From NCBI GenBank assembly GCA_965603365.1, contig CBFDCR010000005.1, positions 1 to 64,000 of the forward strand: 64,000 nucleotides of DNA, given 5' to 3'. How positions within the stretch are numbered: the first letter of the stretch is position 1; each line of letters starts with the position of its first letter. Shown here in pieces: positions 27,801-36,474 of the stretch. The notes beneath the pieces were generated by a model. The model saw nothing but the letters and a program-made list of their open reading frames with translations, was not told the DNA's origin and made no database searches. Source of the stretch: JAHELQ01 sp965603365. GTDB lineage: Bacteria > Acidobacteriota > Aminicenantia > UBA2199. The translations under genes were made by a program, and so were the position numbers.

Positions 27801-28009
27801 ATCTCTTCTAAGGGGCGGGTGATGGTGCGCTCCACCTCTTCGGGAGAAGAGGAGGGGTAGGGTACATGAACCATGAGACCGGGAAACGAGACGTCCGGGA
27901 ACATCTCTAAGGGGAGTTTAATCAGGGAGATAATACCGATGGTGATAAAGATCAGCATGACCACCACGATGGTGACCGGCCGTTTGAGTGAAAATTCGGG
28001 TAAGTTCAT
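24899..28009 (-). CDS. RND efflux pump, second permease subunit
   Basis: A 1036-residue inner-membrane RND transporter. It starts NLPEFSLKRPVTIVVVMLIF (TM1), has the porter-domain signatures PYPSSSPEEVERTITRPLEE and FDSGTNMDYASMEIRDKID, and in TM4 carries GMLVDNSVVVLENIFRL. The proton-relay Asp is present once, not as the DD pair of AcrB. The second half repeats the fold, ending with GIVVNNGIILIDHIRTLR. Full length. It is the last gene of a three-gene operon with four-base overlaps. Two different permeases with one adaptor resembles MdtABC, where MdtB and MdtC form a hetero-trimer. No TolC-like channel gene is in the operon. Confidence 0.93.
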   Translation of the reverse strand: MNLPEFSLKRPVTIVVVMLIFITIGIISLIKLPLEMFPDVSFPGLMVHVPYPSSSPEEVERTITRPLEEILSTINNLKNISSTSSSSDSRIHLEFDSGTNMDYASMEIRDKIDQIRSRLPDDIEKIRIRRWSTSDFPVISVNISIPGDLDKLYTLAENLVQPELERIEGVANVDIRGLRSKQLIITLKPELFYGSTIQILDLIDTIRNNNINISAGHLEEGAKRYLVRVPGELKVVRQIMNLPLNERGLKIKDVATVTYAYPEKESFHRLNGHDSLSFRIYRASAANVVDVCQRVKAVMAHLKTSEPPLGQMDTLYFRDQSEDILNSLRDLSLAGLIGGLLAVLVLLFFLRKLHSTVIIAVAIPMAVVFTFSFMYIYRALFNANITINIISLSGLMMAVGMLVDNSVVVLENIFRLKQEKGLPSVRAAVEGASEVALAVTASTLTTLVVFVSVSFLSGSGFGRFMNDFAITISLALIASLLVSLTFIPLAGSKLLKGKTREKARWLVRVTSLYERLIRWTIKTRLTKLATVMAAAAILVSAFYMISRVEKEYMPTSEEREISLEVYMPRSFTLKQMQALFNGCETTLQQNKEKLAIRNMTTYYGTARLRQGRYRGSIELYLTDKGPSISEIKKSMLQLLPPPAGITYEFGERRGRGGHHSGLRIELVGMDFTKLTELAPRVMEKLRTVPEVEDVTSDLEGGDTQLMVRVDRKRAESAGVDSRRVARTIMSSISDRPIGKFKTENKEIDIILKIQKEEGFSQEDLKNLSLRTADKSIPLSAISTFSYRLGSTAIQKENKKSKLRISVNTSAKGMMKISERIEAVMKTIPFPEGYSWSFGSHWRRFQESQQSSGLAIILALIFIYIIMASLFESFVHPFTILLTVPLALFGVAFFFTVTGITLNNTSYLGLLTLFGIVVNNGIILIDHIRTLRKRGMAKNAAIVQAGKDRMRPIVMTAITTIFGVLPLALPVLLPQFFPAATGRAQMWAPISVAILGGLTTSTFFTLIILPTFYSISDSLSTRFKSLLKLQTNHHPHP

Positions 28010-31000
28010 TTTTCCCTCACCACAATGCTGTAAACGATGGGAATGAAGACCAGGGTCAGGAAGGTGCCGAAGATCAGTCCACCGATTAGAGTGATGGCTA
28101 AGGGGATGCGGATTTCAAACCCTTCGTTAAAGTCCAGGGCCATAGGCAGCAGACCCAGTACGGTAGTAATGGTGGTCATTAAGATGGGGCGCCAGCGCAC
28201 CCGGGCTGCCTGTTGAATGGCGGCCAGCTTGGCCAGACCCTGCTTCTGCAGTTGACCGATGTAGTCCACCAGCACGATGGCGTTGTTGACGATGATGCCC
28301 GACAGGATCACCAGGCCGATCAAGACGATGACGTTGATGGAGATGGCGGCGGCCAGGCCGACGATGACCACGCCGATGATACCCAGGGGGATGGTAAACA
28401 TGATGATGAAGGGTTTTTTAAACGATTCAAATTGGGAGGCCATGACCAGGTAGACCAGGAATACCGCCAGCAGGATGGCGAAGATCATGGAAGAGAAGGC
28501 TACGTCTTTTTCCTGGCTTTGCCCGGCCATCTTGATGAATAAGTCCTCGGGTTTGTCGATTGAGGCGGCCGCTTTCCGGATCTTTTGGGTGGCGCTCTCC
28601 AGGTCGATATCGGCGGTGTTGGCGGTAATAATGGCGGATTTTTGTTGGGAAATCCGGCGAATTTCCGCCGGTCCTTCGCTGAGCTTCACTTCGGCAACGG
28701 CCTTCAGGGGGACTACCAGACCCAGGCCGTTTCTAATGGTGAGACGCTGGATCTTGTCCACCTTGTCCCGGAAATTCTCCGACAGCCGCACCCGGATATC
28801 CACCTCCCGGTCGCTTTCGATAAACCGGGTGGCCACTTCGCCCTCGATCTTGTTGCGCAGTTGACTGCCCACCTCGTTGATGGTCATGTTCTGACTGGAC
28901 AGGATCGCCCGGTTAAACACGATCTGGATCTCCGGGTAGCCCTCTTCCAGGCTGGACTTTACATCGATGAGTCCTTCGATTCCCTTTATCTTTGCCAGTA
29001 GTTCATCGGATACCCGTTTCAACTCATCTAAATCGGTGCCCGATATCACCACTTCCAGCGGTGCCTTAAAAGAGAACAGCCGGGGCCGGTAGACCTTGAT
29101 ATCGACATTTTTATAGGTTTCTAAATCCTGCCTCACCCGTTCCATCACCCGCTCTTCCCGGCTGCCTAAGATGCCGGGTTTGAGGCGGACGGTAAATTCC
29201 GACAGGTTTTCCCGCTCCTCCTGGAAGGAGATGCCTCCCCGCGACCCCTTGCCCACCAGCTCGTAGATGCTGTCGACTTCCGGGTATGTCTTGAGTTGTG
29301 AGGCTATCCGGGAGATGGTGGCGCCGTTTTTCGCCAGGGAGGTGCCGGGAGAAAACTCCACGTTGATGAGGAATTCCCCCTGGGAAATTACCGGGATCAA
29401 CTCTTTGCCCATGAAGCGGGTCAGCACCAGGGCTGCCAGAAAGGCGGCCAATACCGAAATGACAATGACCTTTTTCCGCTTGAAGGTGGTGGTCTGGAAT
29501 TTTTCATAGCCGGCAAAGGCGCTGTCGTAGATGCGGTCAACCGGCTTGAATATTTTCTTTAAAAAGTTTCCGAATCGTTCCTTTGCCTTTTGCCGCCGCA
29601 GGGCCGCGTACAGCATGGGCACTAAGGTCAGGGAGACCACCAGGGAGGCGAGGAGCGAGAAGGTCACGGTCAGGGCCATATCCCGGAACAATTGCCCGGC
29701 GATCCCCTCCACGAACACGATGGGGAAGAAAACGGCCACGGTGGTAAAGGTGGAGGCGGTAACGGCACCGGCCACCTCAGAGGTGCCTTCCAGGGCCGAT
29801 TGGTAGGTGTCGGTACCGGTTTCCCGGTAGCGTTGGATCGCCTCCAGCACCACGATGGAGTTGTCCACCAGCATGCCGATGCCTAAGGCCAGACCGCCTA
29901 AGGAGATGATATTGAGAGATATATCGAAAGAGAACATTAAGAAAAAGGTGATGATCACGGAGATGGGGATGGCCACGCCGATGATGATGGTGCTGCGCAG
30001 GTTCTTGAGAAAGTAGAGCAGTATCAATATGGCCAGCAGTCCCCCCAATACCGCGGTGTGAATCACTTCGTCGATGGTGCTCTCGATAAACTTTGCCTGG
30101 TTGGTAATCACCAGGTAGTCCATGTCGCGGGGTTTCAGGATGTTTTGCTGGATTAATGAGAGTCTTGCCGTGACTGCATTGGCCACGGTCACGGTATTGG
30201 CATCTGCAGCCCGGTAGATGGCGGCTTCGATACACTCCCGGCCGTTGATGCGGGAGATCACCTTTCGTTCCTTGTAGCCCCGGAACACCCGGGCCAGGCT
30301 GCCCAGTTTGATGGGCACCTGATCACGCTTTTCGATGATGATCTCCTTGATCTCCGCCACGGTCTTGAATTCGTTGACCGTGCGCACCAGGTACTGGCTG
30401 TCCTGCTGTTTCAAGATACCCGCCGACAGGTTGATGTTTTCCTGGGCCAGGCGGTTTACCACGGTGGAGATGGGGATATTGAGCAGGCTTAAAGTCTGTT
30501 CGTCGATATCGATGTGGATCTCGTCCTCCAGGCCGCCGGAGATGACACAGGCGGCCACTCCCTCGATGCTCTCGATGGCCTGTTTGATATCGGTTTCGGC
30601 AATGTAGCGGATCTTCGACAGTTCGCTGTCTCCTGTAATACCCAGCTTCATAATGGGCTCGGTATTGGGATCGTAGCGCAGGATAATGGGGTTCTGGGCG
30701 TTTACCGGCAAATTTAACAGGTCCAGCTTCTCCCGTACCTTCAGGGTGGCAAAGTCCATGTTGGTCTTCCAGCCGAATTCCACCGTCACTTCCGACAGTT
30801 CGGCCCGGGAAATGGAGGAGATGCCCACCACGTTGTCCACCACCCCCACCGCCTCTTCGATGGGCTTGGTGATGATGTGTTCGATCTCCGCCGGGGCGGT
30901 GCCGGGATACTCGGTCTTGATGGTCAGCGAGGGGTAGGAGATGGGGGGCAGCAGGTTCAGGCTGAGGCGGGAGTAGGAGATGAATCCGAAAATAACGGCT

Positions 31001-31059
31001 GCCAACGTGAACATGAATATCGAGACCGGGTGATTGAGGGAAAATTTGACGATCTTCAT
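28006..31059 (-). CDS. RND efflux pump, first permease subunit
   Basis: A 1017-residue RND permease: MKIVKFSLNHPVSIFMFTLA (TM1), EYPGTAPAEIEHIITKPIEE, FGWKTNMDFATLKVREKLD, TM4 LALGIGMLVDNSVVVLEAI and SGIIVNNAIVLVDYIGQLQ. The single TM4 Asp pattern (VDNS) is shared with its downstream partner. It overlaps the adaptor gene and the second permease gene by four bases each (ATGA), so stoichiometry is probably set by coupled translation. The substrate cannot be told from sequence; drugs, bile-type amphiphiles or lipids are all possible. Confidence 0.93.
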   Translation of the reverse strand: MKIVKFSLNHPVSIFMFTLAAVIFGFISYSRLSLNLLPPISYPSLTIKTEYPGTAPAEIEHIITKPIEEAVGVVDNVVGISSISRAELSEVTVEFGWKTNMDFATLKVREKLDLLNLPVNAQNPIILRYDPNTEPIMKLGITGDSELSKIRYIAETDIKQAIESIEGVAACVISGGLEDEIHIDIDEQTLSLLNIPISTVVNRLAQENINLSAGILKQQDSQYLVRTVNEFKTVAEIKEIIIEKRDQVPIKLGSLARVFRGYKERKVISRINGRECIEAAIYRAADANTVTVANAVTARLSLIQQNILKPRDMDYLVITNQAKFIESTIDEVIHTAVLGGLLAILILLYFLKNLRSTIIIGVAIPISVIITFFLMFSFDISLNIISLGGLALGIGMLVDNSIVVLEAIQRYRETGTDTYQSALEGTSEVAGAVTASTFTTVAVFFPIVFVEGIAGQLFRDMALTVTFSLLASLVVSLTLVPMLYAALRRQKAKERFGNFLKKIFKPVDRIYDSAFAGYEKFQTTTFKRKKVIVISVLAAFLAALVLTRFMGKELIPVISQGEFLINVEFSPGTSLAKNGATISRIASQLKTYPEVDSIYELVGKGSRGGISFQEERENLSEFTVRLKPGILGSREERVMERVRQDLETYKNVDIKVYRPRLFSFKAPLEVVISGTDLDELKRVSDELLAKIKGIEGLIDVKSSLEEGYPEIQIVFNRAILSSQNMTINEVGSQLRNKIEGEVATRFIESDREVDIRVRLSENFRDKVDKIQRLTIRNGLGLVVPLKAVAEVKLSEGPAEIRRISQQKSAIITANTADIDLESATQKIRKAAASIDKPEDLFIKMAGQSQEKDVAFSSMIFAILLAVFLVYLVMASQFESFKKPFIIMFTIPLGIIGVVIVGLAAAISINVIVLIGLVILSGIIVNNAIVLVDYIGQLQKQGLAKLAAIQQAARVRWRPILMTTITTVLGLLPMALDFNEGFEIRIPLAITLIGGLIFGTFLTLVFIPIVYSIVVREK

Positions 31060-32267
31060 TGTGACACTCTGACCTTCATCCGATCCTTGAGGGACTCTAC
31101 CCCCACGGTAACGACGGCCTCGCCATCTTCTAAACCCGACAGCACTTCCATGTTGTCTCCTTCGGCAATACCGGTCTCGATTTCCCTGAAGAACACCTGC
31201 ATTTCCCGGAATACGAAGATGTAGGGTTTGTTGTCTTTATATTGGATACTCTTGCGGGGGATGGCCAGGGCATCGTCTTTATCGCTCACCATGATCTTGA
31301 CCTCCACGAACATGCCGGGCTTTAGTCTGAGATCTCGATCAAAGACTTCCACGGTCACCTTTACCGTTCCCGACTGCACGTCGATTCTGGGGTTGATCAA
31401 CTTGATCTTGCCGGTAAACACCATGCCTTTGAGTACATCGGTACTGATCACTGCCGTCATCCCTTTTTTTAAATTTACGATGTCGCTGGTGGGCACATAC
31501 ACTTTGACGAGCAGCGGGGAGAAATCCTCCACCGTGTAGGCCTGCTGGTTGGGATTGACCCGGCTGCCCACCTCGATCAGCCGCTCCGTCACGAATCCCT
31601 CCACCGGGGATTTGATTTTGGTGTAGCTGAGCTGCAGCTCCAGGTTCTTGAAGTTTTCCAGCTTGTTCTCATACTCCAGCCTGGCCTTGCGAAAATTGAT
31701 CTCCGCCGTCTGGAATTCCTGTTCCGATATCAGGTCGGTTTTTTTCAGTTCTTTGCTCCTGTTAAAGTTGCTCTCCTCTTCGTTGCGGGTTAGCCTGGCC
31801 TGGTCCAGTTGTATCCTGGCCTGTTCGTAACCGTTGCGGATCTCCGTGTCGTCCAGCAGTGCCAGGATGTCGCCCTCTTTGACTACGGAGCCCTCCTCTT
31901 TGACGATTTTGTTGACATAAGCGGAGAGCCGCGAATGGACCTCTACCTTTCGTTCCGGTTCTACCGAGCCGTTTAAAATTAAGTAGGCATGAATCGGCTG
32001 GCGTGATACCCGCTCTATTTTCACGGTGGGGGCACCGGCCGCGCCTTTGCGCCTCTCCAGGAACTCCTTGATCCGTTCTTTGGGGATACGGCCCTCCTTG
32101 ATGGCCTGCTTCATCCGCTCGGGAATATCTAATTTATCGATATCGATTTTATCCTCTTTCTTCTCCCCCTCTTTGACATCCTCGGCAGCCGGTTCTTTGG
32201 GGCCGCAATTTATGGACGAGAAAACAACCAATGTCATGACTAATAACGTAAGGATAACTATCTTCAT
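31056..32267 (-). CDS. RND efflux periplasmic adaptor (membrane-fusion) protein
   Basis: A 403-residue HlyD/AcrA-type adaptor. The N-terminus is a signal sequence ending in SSINCGPKE, which looks like a lipoprotein site with a non-classical lipobox. A charged linker (about 30-80) precedes the barrel-sandwich and hairpin: LILNGSVEPERKVEVHSRLS, EGSVVKEGDILALLDD, a heptad-rich coiled coil (about 145-205), and SPVEGFVTERLIEVGSRVNP. The C-terminal part has LKPGMFVEVKIMV. It links the permeases to an outer-membrane channel encoded elsewhere. A GAGGAG site precedes the ATG; the leader is AT-rich and divergent from the next gene. Confidence 0.92.
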   Translation of the reverse strand: MKIVILTLLVMTLVVFSSINCGPKEPAAEDVKEGEKKEDKIDIDKLDIPERMKQAIKEGRIPKERIKEFLERRKGAAGAPTVKIERVSRQPIHAYLILNGSVEPERKVEVHSRLSAYVNKIVKEEGSVVKEGDILALLDDTEIRNGYEQARIQLDQARLTRNEEESNFNRSKELKKTDLISEQEFQTAEINFRKARLEYENKLENFKNLELQLSYTKIKSPVEGFVTERLIEVGSRVNPNQQAYTVEDFSPLLVKVYVPTSDIVNLKKGMTAVISTDVLKGMVFTGKIKLINPRIDVQSGTVKVTVEVFDRDLRLKPGMFVEVKIMVSDKDDALAIPRKSIQYKDNKPYIFVFREMQVFFREIETGIAEGDNMEVLSGLEDGEAVVTVGVESLKDRMKVRVSQ

Positions 32268-32426
32268 GAATACTCCTCAATGCCATTTTGTACTATAATC
32301 ATACGTTTCTCTGCTATTTTTTGTTTAATGTTTAATTATAGTTTAACAATTCAAAATCTTTTTTCTTGCAAAAAAATAGTGAAATTTAGGCCGGATTGTA
32401 TTAAAATATAGCCTGGTGGATCAAAG

Positions 32427-33062
32427 ATGAAAAAAACGGAGATGAATGCCGATGGCAGAGCGGATATGAAGCGAGGTTTTCAGCGGGTCTATCAATTTAA
32501 GATCAATCTGAATGGTATCAGGCCGCCGGTCTGGCGCCGCATCCAGGTGCCGGAGACCTATACCTTCTGGGATTTACATGTGGCCGTCCAGGACGCCATG
32601 GGCTGGCTGGATTATCATCTTCACTGTTTTGAAATAGTGAACCCCATTACCGGCTTGGGCGAAGAGATCGGTATCCCGAATGAGGACTGGCAGACGGAGT
32701 GTCTGGCCGGCTGGGACGAACAAATCAAGATTTGGTTCTCCCCGGAAAATGCCATGGCCCAGTACACCTATGATTTCGGCGATGATTGGCAGCACACGGT
32801 CAAATTAGAGAAAATACTGAAAAAAGATGACGGCGCCCGATATCCCCGGTGTATTGCCGGCAAACGGGCCTGTCCGCCGGAAGATTGCGGCGGTGTCTGG
32901 GGATACCAGCATTTTTTAGATGCCATCATGGATCCCACTCATGAAGAGTATGAAGAGTTGCTGGATTGGGTGGGCGGCGATTTCGACCCGGAGTATTTTG
33001 ATATAAGCGAGATCCACTTCGACAACCCCACCGGCCGCCTCAAAATAGACGACCTCTTCTAA
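32427..33062 (+). CDS. Plasmid pRiA4b ORF-3-like protein
   Basis: A 211-residue protein of the pRiA4b ORF-3 family. It shows the defining start VYQFKINLNGIRPPVWRRIQ, then YTFWDLHVAVQDAMGW and FEIVNP, and later YTYDFGDDWQHTVKLEKIL, YPRCIAGKRACPPEDCGGVW and DFDPEYFD. The family is widespread, often near mobile or defence genes, and its biochemical role is not established. The annotated ATG may be upstream of the true start, because an in-frame ATG at 32466 lies closer to the conserved domain. It is convergent with the AlbA-type ATPase gene. Confidence 0.85.
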   Translation: MKKTEMNADGRADMKRGFQRVYQFKINLNGIRPPVWRRIQVPETYTFWDLHVAVQDAMGWLDYHLHCFEIVNPITGLGEEIGIPNEDWQTECLAGWDEQIKIWFSPENAMAQYTYDFGDDWQHTVKLEKILKKDDGARYPRCIAGKRACPPEDCGGVWGYQHFLDAIMDPTHEEYEELLDWVGGDFDPEYFDISEIHFDNPTGRLKIDDLF

Positions 33063-33102
33063 ACCATCTTAACGAATTCCCCCCTGTCCCCAATTTTTCG
33101 TA

Positions 33103-34557
33103 TCAGGCCCAGAAGGGGACATATTTTGTATACTTCTTGGATGTACTGGAAAGGTCATAATTTTTGATTAAACCGGCTTCCGTGGTGTCGGAAATTATTT
33201 TTGAGGCGGTGGGATAATTTCTTTCGGCTATTTTGAATCTTTCTCTTAATGTTTTATTCGTCATATACTCCCCGGCTACGTATTTCAAAGAACAGTGTTG
33301 GTAGCAGGCCCGGATTCTATCATCTTTATCCATCATCCTTAAAGTTTTCGGTCCATATACTACGACTTTCAGGAAATTCTTACTTTCGATAAAATTGGGG
33401 GCAGGCAATTGAAACAATTCGATTGAAGCGATCACTTTATCGATTCCACTTCCCCTCTCTTCACACATGTTCATGCGCCGCATTAAAGATGCCAGTTTTT
33501 CGTTTCTTGATATGGGCATATGGTCGATGAATCGCAGTGGTTCTATCAATGGCTTTCCCGGATTACTGATTTCTATCCTATCCTTAAATATTTCTACCAT
33601 CGGCCCCGTGCCTTTTATCGTAAAATCCTGATGAATCACGGCATTGGCTACTAATTCACGGATTGTGACTTCTGGATACATTTTGATCTCTTTTCTAAAT
33701 ACTTTCCCCAGTTCCTCATTGGTAGGTAAACGGTCGTTTATAAATTCTATTAATCTTTCAAATCCAGACGCGTAACCTTTATTGCCGGTTTGCTCTTTAA
33801 TCGTATTTAATCTATCCTTCCCACTATAGAAAATGACACGAACGGCCTTTCTCGATATGGGTTCAAAGGTTTTCAAATTAGTGGCAAAAAGAATTGCTCC
33901 CATATTGGTAATGTGGTATCCCCCATTTGTTTTTAAAATCAGTTTTTCTTCGCACAGCTTTTTCAGGATGGCGTTTTTATTGGGCGGCAAATTCAGGTTC
34001 ATCAATCTGAAGTATGAAGGATAGTCTATCAGATTTAACACTTCGTCCTCATCTACCTTTCTGAGACAGATATCCGTTTCAAACTCATATCTGGCTGTTT
34101 TATTCCAGATTTTCCGTTCTTTTTCGGGAAAATCGGAGAGTTTCCTTTTATACGATCCAACCCTTATATAGGCCTGCCCTTTAAATCGAACCGGTTGGTT
34201 ACAGGCTGGATCGATAATAATCATAGAGATGAAGAGGCCGTTAAATTCTACACTATAGATCTTAAAATCAACAACTGGGGTTAATAGTCTGACCAGCCAA
34301 TTTTCCAACTCTTCATTTCCTATTTTTTCTTTCTTGAGATTGATTGTGGTTCCTTTAATTTTGTGGGTTTTATCTTCGATGCCGTAAATCAAATAAGCCT
34401 TCTTCCTGTCATGCAGGCATGCGGCATTGGCAAGAGCAGAAATATATTCTCCTGTCTCTTCAGGATGGAATCTGTCAACCTTAAATTCTACCCATTCGGT
34501 TTCCGCAGGTAAAGATTTTAGTTCAACTATTAGTTTTTTTAACTCTTCATCATTCAT
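33103..34557 (-). CDS. AlbA_2 (Schlafen-type) and GHKL-ATPase regulator-like protein
   Basis: A 484-residue protein. Residues 12-130 form an AlbA_2/Schlafen-like domain (ETEWVEFKVDRFHPEETGEY, then ALANAACL and LIYGIED), seen in predicted DNA- or RNA-binding regulators. Residues about 280-400 resemble the GHKL ATPase fold of this family: VTIRELVANAVIHQDF, EIFKDRIEISNPGKPL, and RNEKLASLMRRMNMCEERGSG. The C-terminal 80 residues are winged-helix-like. Such proteins are common in accessory regions, and some act in anti-phage defence; their exact function is unsettled. GGTGAGG is the ribosome site, and a 17-spaced promoter lies just upstream. Confidence 0.82.
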   Translation of the reverse strand: MNDEELKKLIVELKSLPAETEWVEFKVDRFHPEETGEYISALANAACLHDRKKAYLIYGIEDKTHKIKGTTINLKKEKIGNEELENWLVRLLTPVVDFKIYSVEFNGLFISMIIIDPACNQPVRFKGQAYIRVGSYKRKLSDFPEKERKIWNKTARYEFETDICLRKVDEDEVLNLIDYPSYFRLMNLNLPPNKNAILKKLCEEKLILKTNGGYHITNMGAILFATNLKTFEPISRKAVRVIFYSGKDRLNTIKEQTGNKGYASGFERLIEFINDRLPTNEELGKVFRKEIKMYPEVTIRELVANAVIHQDFTIKGTGPMVEIFKDRIEISNPGKPLIEPLRFIDHMPISRNEKLASLMRRMNMCEERGSGIDKVIASIELFQLPAPNFIESKNFLKVVVYGPKTLRMMDKDDRIRACYQHCSLKYVAGEYMTNKTLRERFKIAERNYPTASKIISDTTEAGLIKNYDLSSTSKKYTKYVPFWA

Positions 34558-34585
34558 TCTAAAACCTCACCTAATACTATTGCCA

Positions 34586-34614
34586 ATTTTACCTGTTATT
34601 GAATTGGAAATCAA
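34586..34614 (-). promoter_or_regulatory. Sigma-70 promoter for the AlbA-type ATPase gene
   Basis: Minus strand: TTGATT (34614-34609), 17 bases, TAAAAT (34591-34586), then GGTGAGG and the ATG at 34557. Confidence 0.55.
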
Positions 34615-34813
34615 CGCAATTCGGCATTATTTAAAAACATCAACTGTTTCAGGCTCTCGATTACATTCCCATTACATAAAAAAATCATTTATTAATGGTG
34701 CTTTACACCGATTTCCCTCCACTTCGCCGGTTGCCGATTACATAAAAACAGAAATTTTTAAGGATTTCCCTCCTGTCCCCTTTTTATGCCAGAGAATCAT
34801 GGTTGACTACCGG

Positions 34814-35089
34814 TTACCGGAACTCCTCATCCGGGACAAAATCGTTTTTATTAAATTCAAAGGAGGATAAAAATTCTTTTTCTTCTTTAGTGGGTTCTGT
34901 TTCCTTTATTTCCCCTCTCATCAACTTTTGAATGCCTCTGGGCAGCTTCTCTATTTTTTTTATATAATCCTCCAGGGCGGTTCGGATGACGTAACTGCGG
35001 CTTCGCTCCAGTTCCCCGGCAGCCCGGTCCAGCCGCTGCAGCATATCGGTGGTCAATTTCACCGAAATATTTCTTTCGATCTTTTCCAT
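34814..35089 (-). CDS. Ribbon-helix-helix (CopG/Arc-type) antitoxin-like protein
   Basis: A 91-residue protein from ATG 35089 (an alternative ATG at 35110 adds seven residues). MEKIERNISVKLTTDMLQRL followed by RAAGELERSRSYVIRTALE is a textbook ribbon-helix-helix DNA-binding domain. The acidic C-terminal tail (KETEPTKEEKEFLSSFEF) resembles antitoxin tails that bind a toxin. No toxin frame is found in the 256 bases before the next gene, so it is an orphan antitoxin or a solo repressor. The 35110 start would be almost on the predicted transcription start, which makes 35089 more likely unless the message is leaderless. Confidence 0.75.
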   Translation of the reverse strand: MEKIERNISVKLTTDMLQRLDRAAGELERSRSYVIRTALEDYIKKIEKLPRGIQKLMRGEIKETEPTKEEKEFLSSFEFNKNDFVPDEEFR

Positions 35090-35114
35090 GGTATTACCTC
35101 GTATTACCATTTAC

Positions 35115-35143
35115 ATCATAACCCAAACCACCATTTTTGTCAA
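35115..35143 (-). promoter_or_regulatory. Consensus sigma-70 promoter of the RHH gene, inside a 40-bp repeat
   Basis: Minus strand: TTGACA (35143-35138), 17 bases, TATGAT (35120-35115). It is contained in the repeat 35116-35155, which recurs at 38567-38606. Confidence 0.65.
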
Positions 35144-35155
35144 AACAAGGAATTT
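35116..35155. repeat. 40-bp direct repeat, copy 1 (promoter-bearing)
   Basis: Starts TCATAACCCAAACCACC and ends CAAAACAAGGAATTT. It is identical over 40 bases to 38567-38606. In both places it is followed by a CTGTCCCC/CTATCCCC-ATTTTT tract, so the duplicated block is somewhat longer and decayed at one side. Confidence 0.85.
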
Positions 35156-35271
35156 TCGCCTGTCCCCAATTTTTTCTTCTAGCCACATACTAAATACCAG
35201 GATTTTACTTGTTCCTACGATTCCGCCGCATCTCTGCCAATCGTTCTTTTCGGTAATCCACTGAGGAAGTA

Positions 35272-36027
35272 TTATGCTGCTTGAAGAAATATATCCAACT
35301 CCTTTTTGGAAATATAGATACGTAAATTCCAATAAAGCGTTTTGGGTGGGAAAGGAATTAGCCCTACCATGTATAAAGCGTCATCAATTCCCGAAGTTTT
35401 AAGAGTTGCCATAAGTTTCTTCATAAAATTTTTTATACATTGATTTTGTTTTACGTTAAGCCATCTACTATTCAGAAGGGTATTAAAACATTTTTCAATA
35501 GCTCGATCGTTTCCTGTATAGTTTTTGATAAGGGGTTGAAGTTTAAAAATGGTCCTGTATATTCGCAGACGGTTCTGTCGAGTGACGACTTCACAGGTTA
35601 TAGGAAAATAATTTAACGCTTTCTTACTGGAAAGCTTCCTCTCTGTCACCCACCCCTCTTTTTTCAATCGATCACAGGCCTGGCGCGCTTTGCTACATTC
35701 CACTTTGAGGATTTCAGCCAGTTCAGGAGTCCCTCGTGGCATCTCATTCATTAAAATAATTAATATTTTCGCCTCAAGTTTGCAGGAGGGGCAAGGTAAA
35801 TACTTATTAGGCGTGCAGTACCCTTTCTCTATCAAAGAACAATCGGTAGGATAGTCAGCAGATCCCTCCCGTTGCTGTATTTCCAGTTCATTTAGGGAAC
35901 CTTTACCTATCTTACCACCAATAGAGTCAAGAGTATGTCTCTCGCGTTTCCCTCTGATAATGGGAATTATTCCCTGATTATTTTCCTCTGAGAGATTTGT
36001 TGATTTAACACTTTTAATATCCATCAT
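35272..36027 (-). CDS. Unknown protein with CPSC motif and winged-helix-like region
   Basis: A 251-residue protein that I do not recognise. The N-terminal 60 residues are polar and probably disordered. Next comes a cysteine-rich patch with CSLIEKGYCTPNKYLPCPSC, which may bind a metal. Residues about 85-140 (KILIILMNEMPRGTPELAEI, CSKARQACDRLKKEGWVTER) have the helix-turn-helix and wing of a MarR/ArsR-like domain. The C-terminal 110 residues are helical and basic. A GGAGG ribosome site precedes ATG-ATG. Perhaps a transcriptional regulator; the partner genes are not evident. Confidence 0.65.
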   Translation of the reverse strand: MMDIKSVKSTNLSEENNQGIIPIIRGKRERHTLDSIGGKIGKGSLNELEIQQREGSADYPTDCSLIEKGYCTPNKYLPCPSCKLEAKILIILMNEMPRGTPELAEILKVECSKARQACDRLKKEGWVTERKLSSKKALNYFPITCEVVTRQNRLRIYRTIFKLQPLIKNYTGNDRAIEKCFNTLLNSRWLNVKQNQCIKNFMKKLMATLKTSGIDDALYMVGLIPFPPKTLYWNLRIYISKKELDIFLQAA

Positions 36028-36390
36028 TTTACCTCCTTAATTAGAATTTGAAAGACTTTGAAATAGATGGACTGTCTATTCTCCAAATCACTTTATCTCT
36101 CCTGTATTTAACTTTCAATACTATTGTGTATTAAATCATTCTGAATTTCAACCTTTTTTGCGAAATAAAAAAAGAAAAATATGCTTAAACCTGAGTTTTC
36201 CGTTTCCAGACATTGGCTCTGGAAGCAATGATGAGCCGTCCGACTTGTCTACTTTGCATAGTCATTCATAAGATAGGATATATGGGCATCTCGATGATCT
36301 GAATATTCGGAATAACCCGGATGGGTGGAAAATAGTCGATTTAGCCGGGTAGTGATTTAAGGGAGAGAAGTAATTTGGTCTGGAGTTCGA
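36028..36390. other. Gene-free, AT-rich spacer
   Basis: The divergent gap between the unknown wHTH gene and the HD-domain gene. I see no coding frame with a ribosome site, no RNA gene and no inverted repeat in it. The promoter of the HD gene begins at 36393. Confidence 0.5.
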
Positions 36391-36392
36391 GT

Positions 36393-36421
36393 TTGACATT
36401 TGAAGGTCAGGGTGTTAGTAT
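36393..36421 (+). promoter_or_regulatory. Sigma-70 promoter for the HD-YwgA operon
   Basis: TTGACA (36393-36398), 17 bases, TAGTAT (36416-36421). The GTG start of the HD gene is at 36475 after AGAGG. Confidence 0.6.
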
Positions 36422-36474
36422 TTCACTTAGGCGTTTAATTATCCTGGAACGTTTATTTTTTCAGAGGCTAAAAA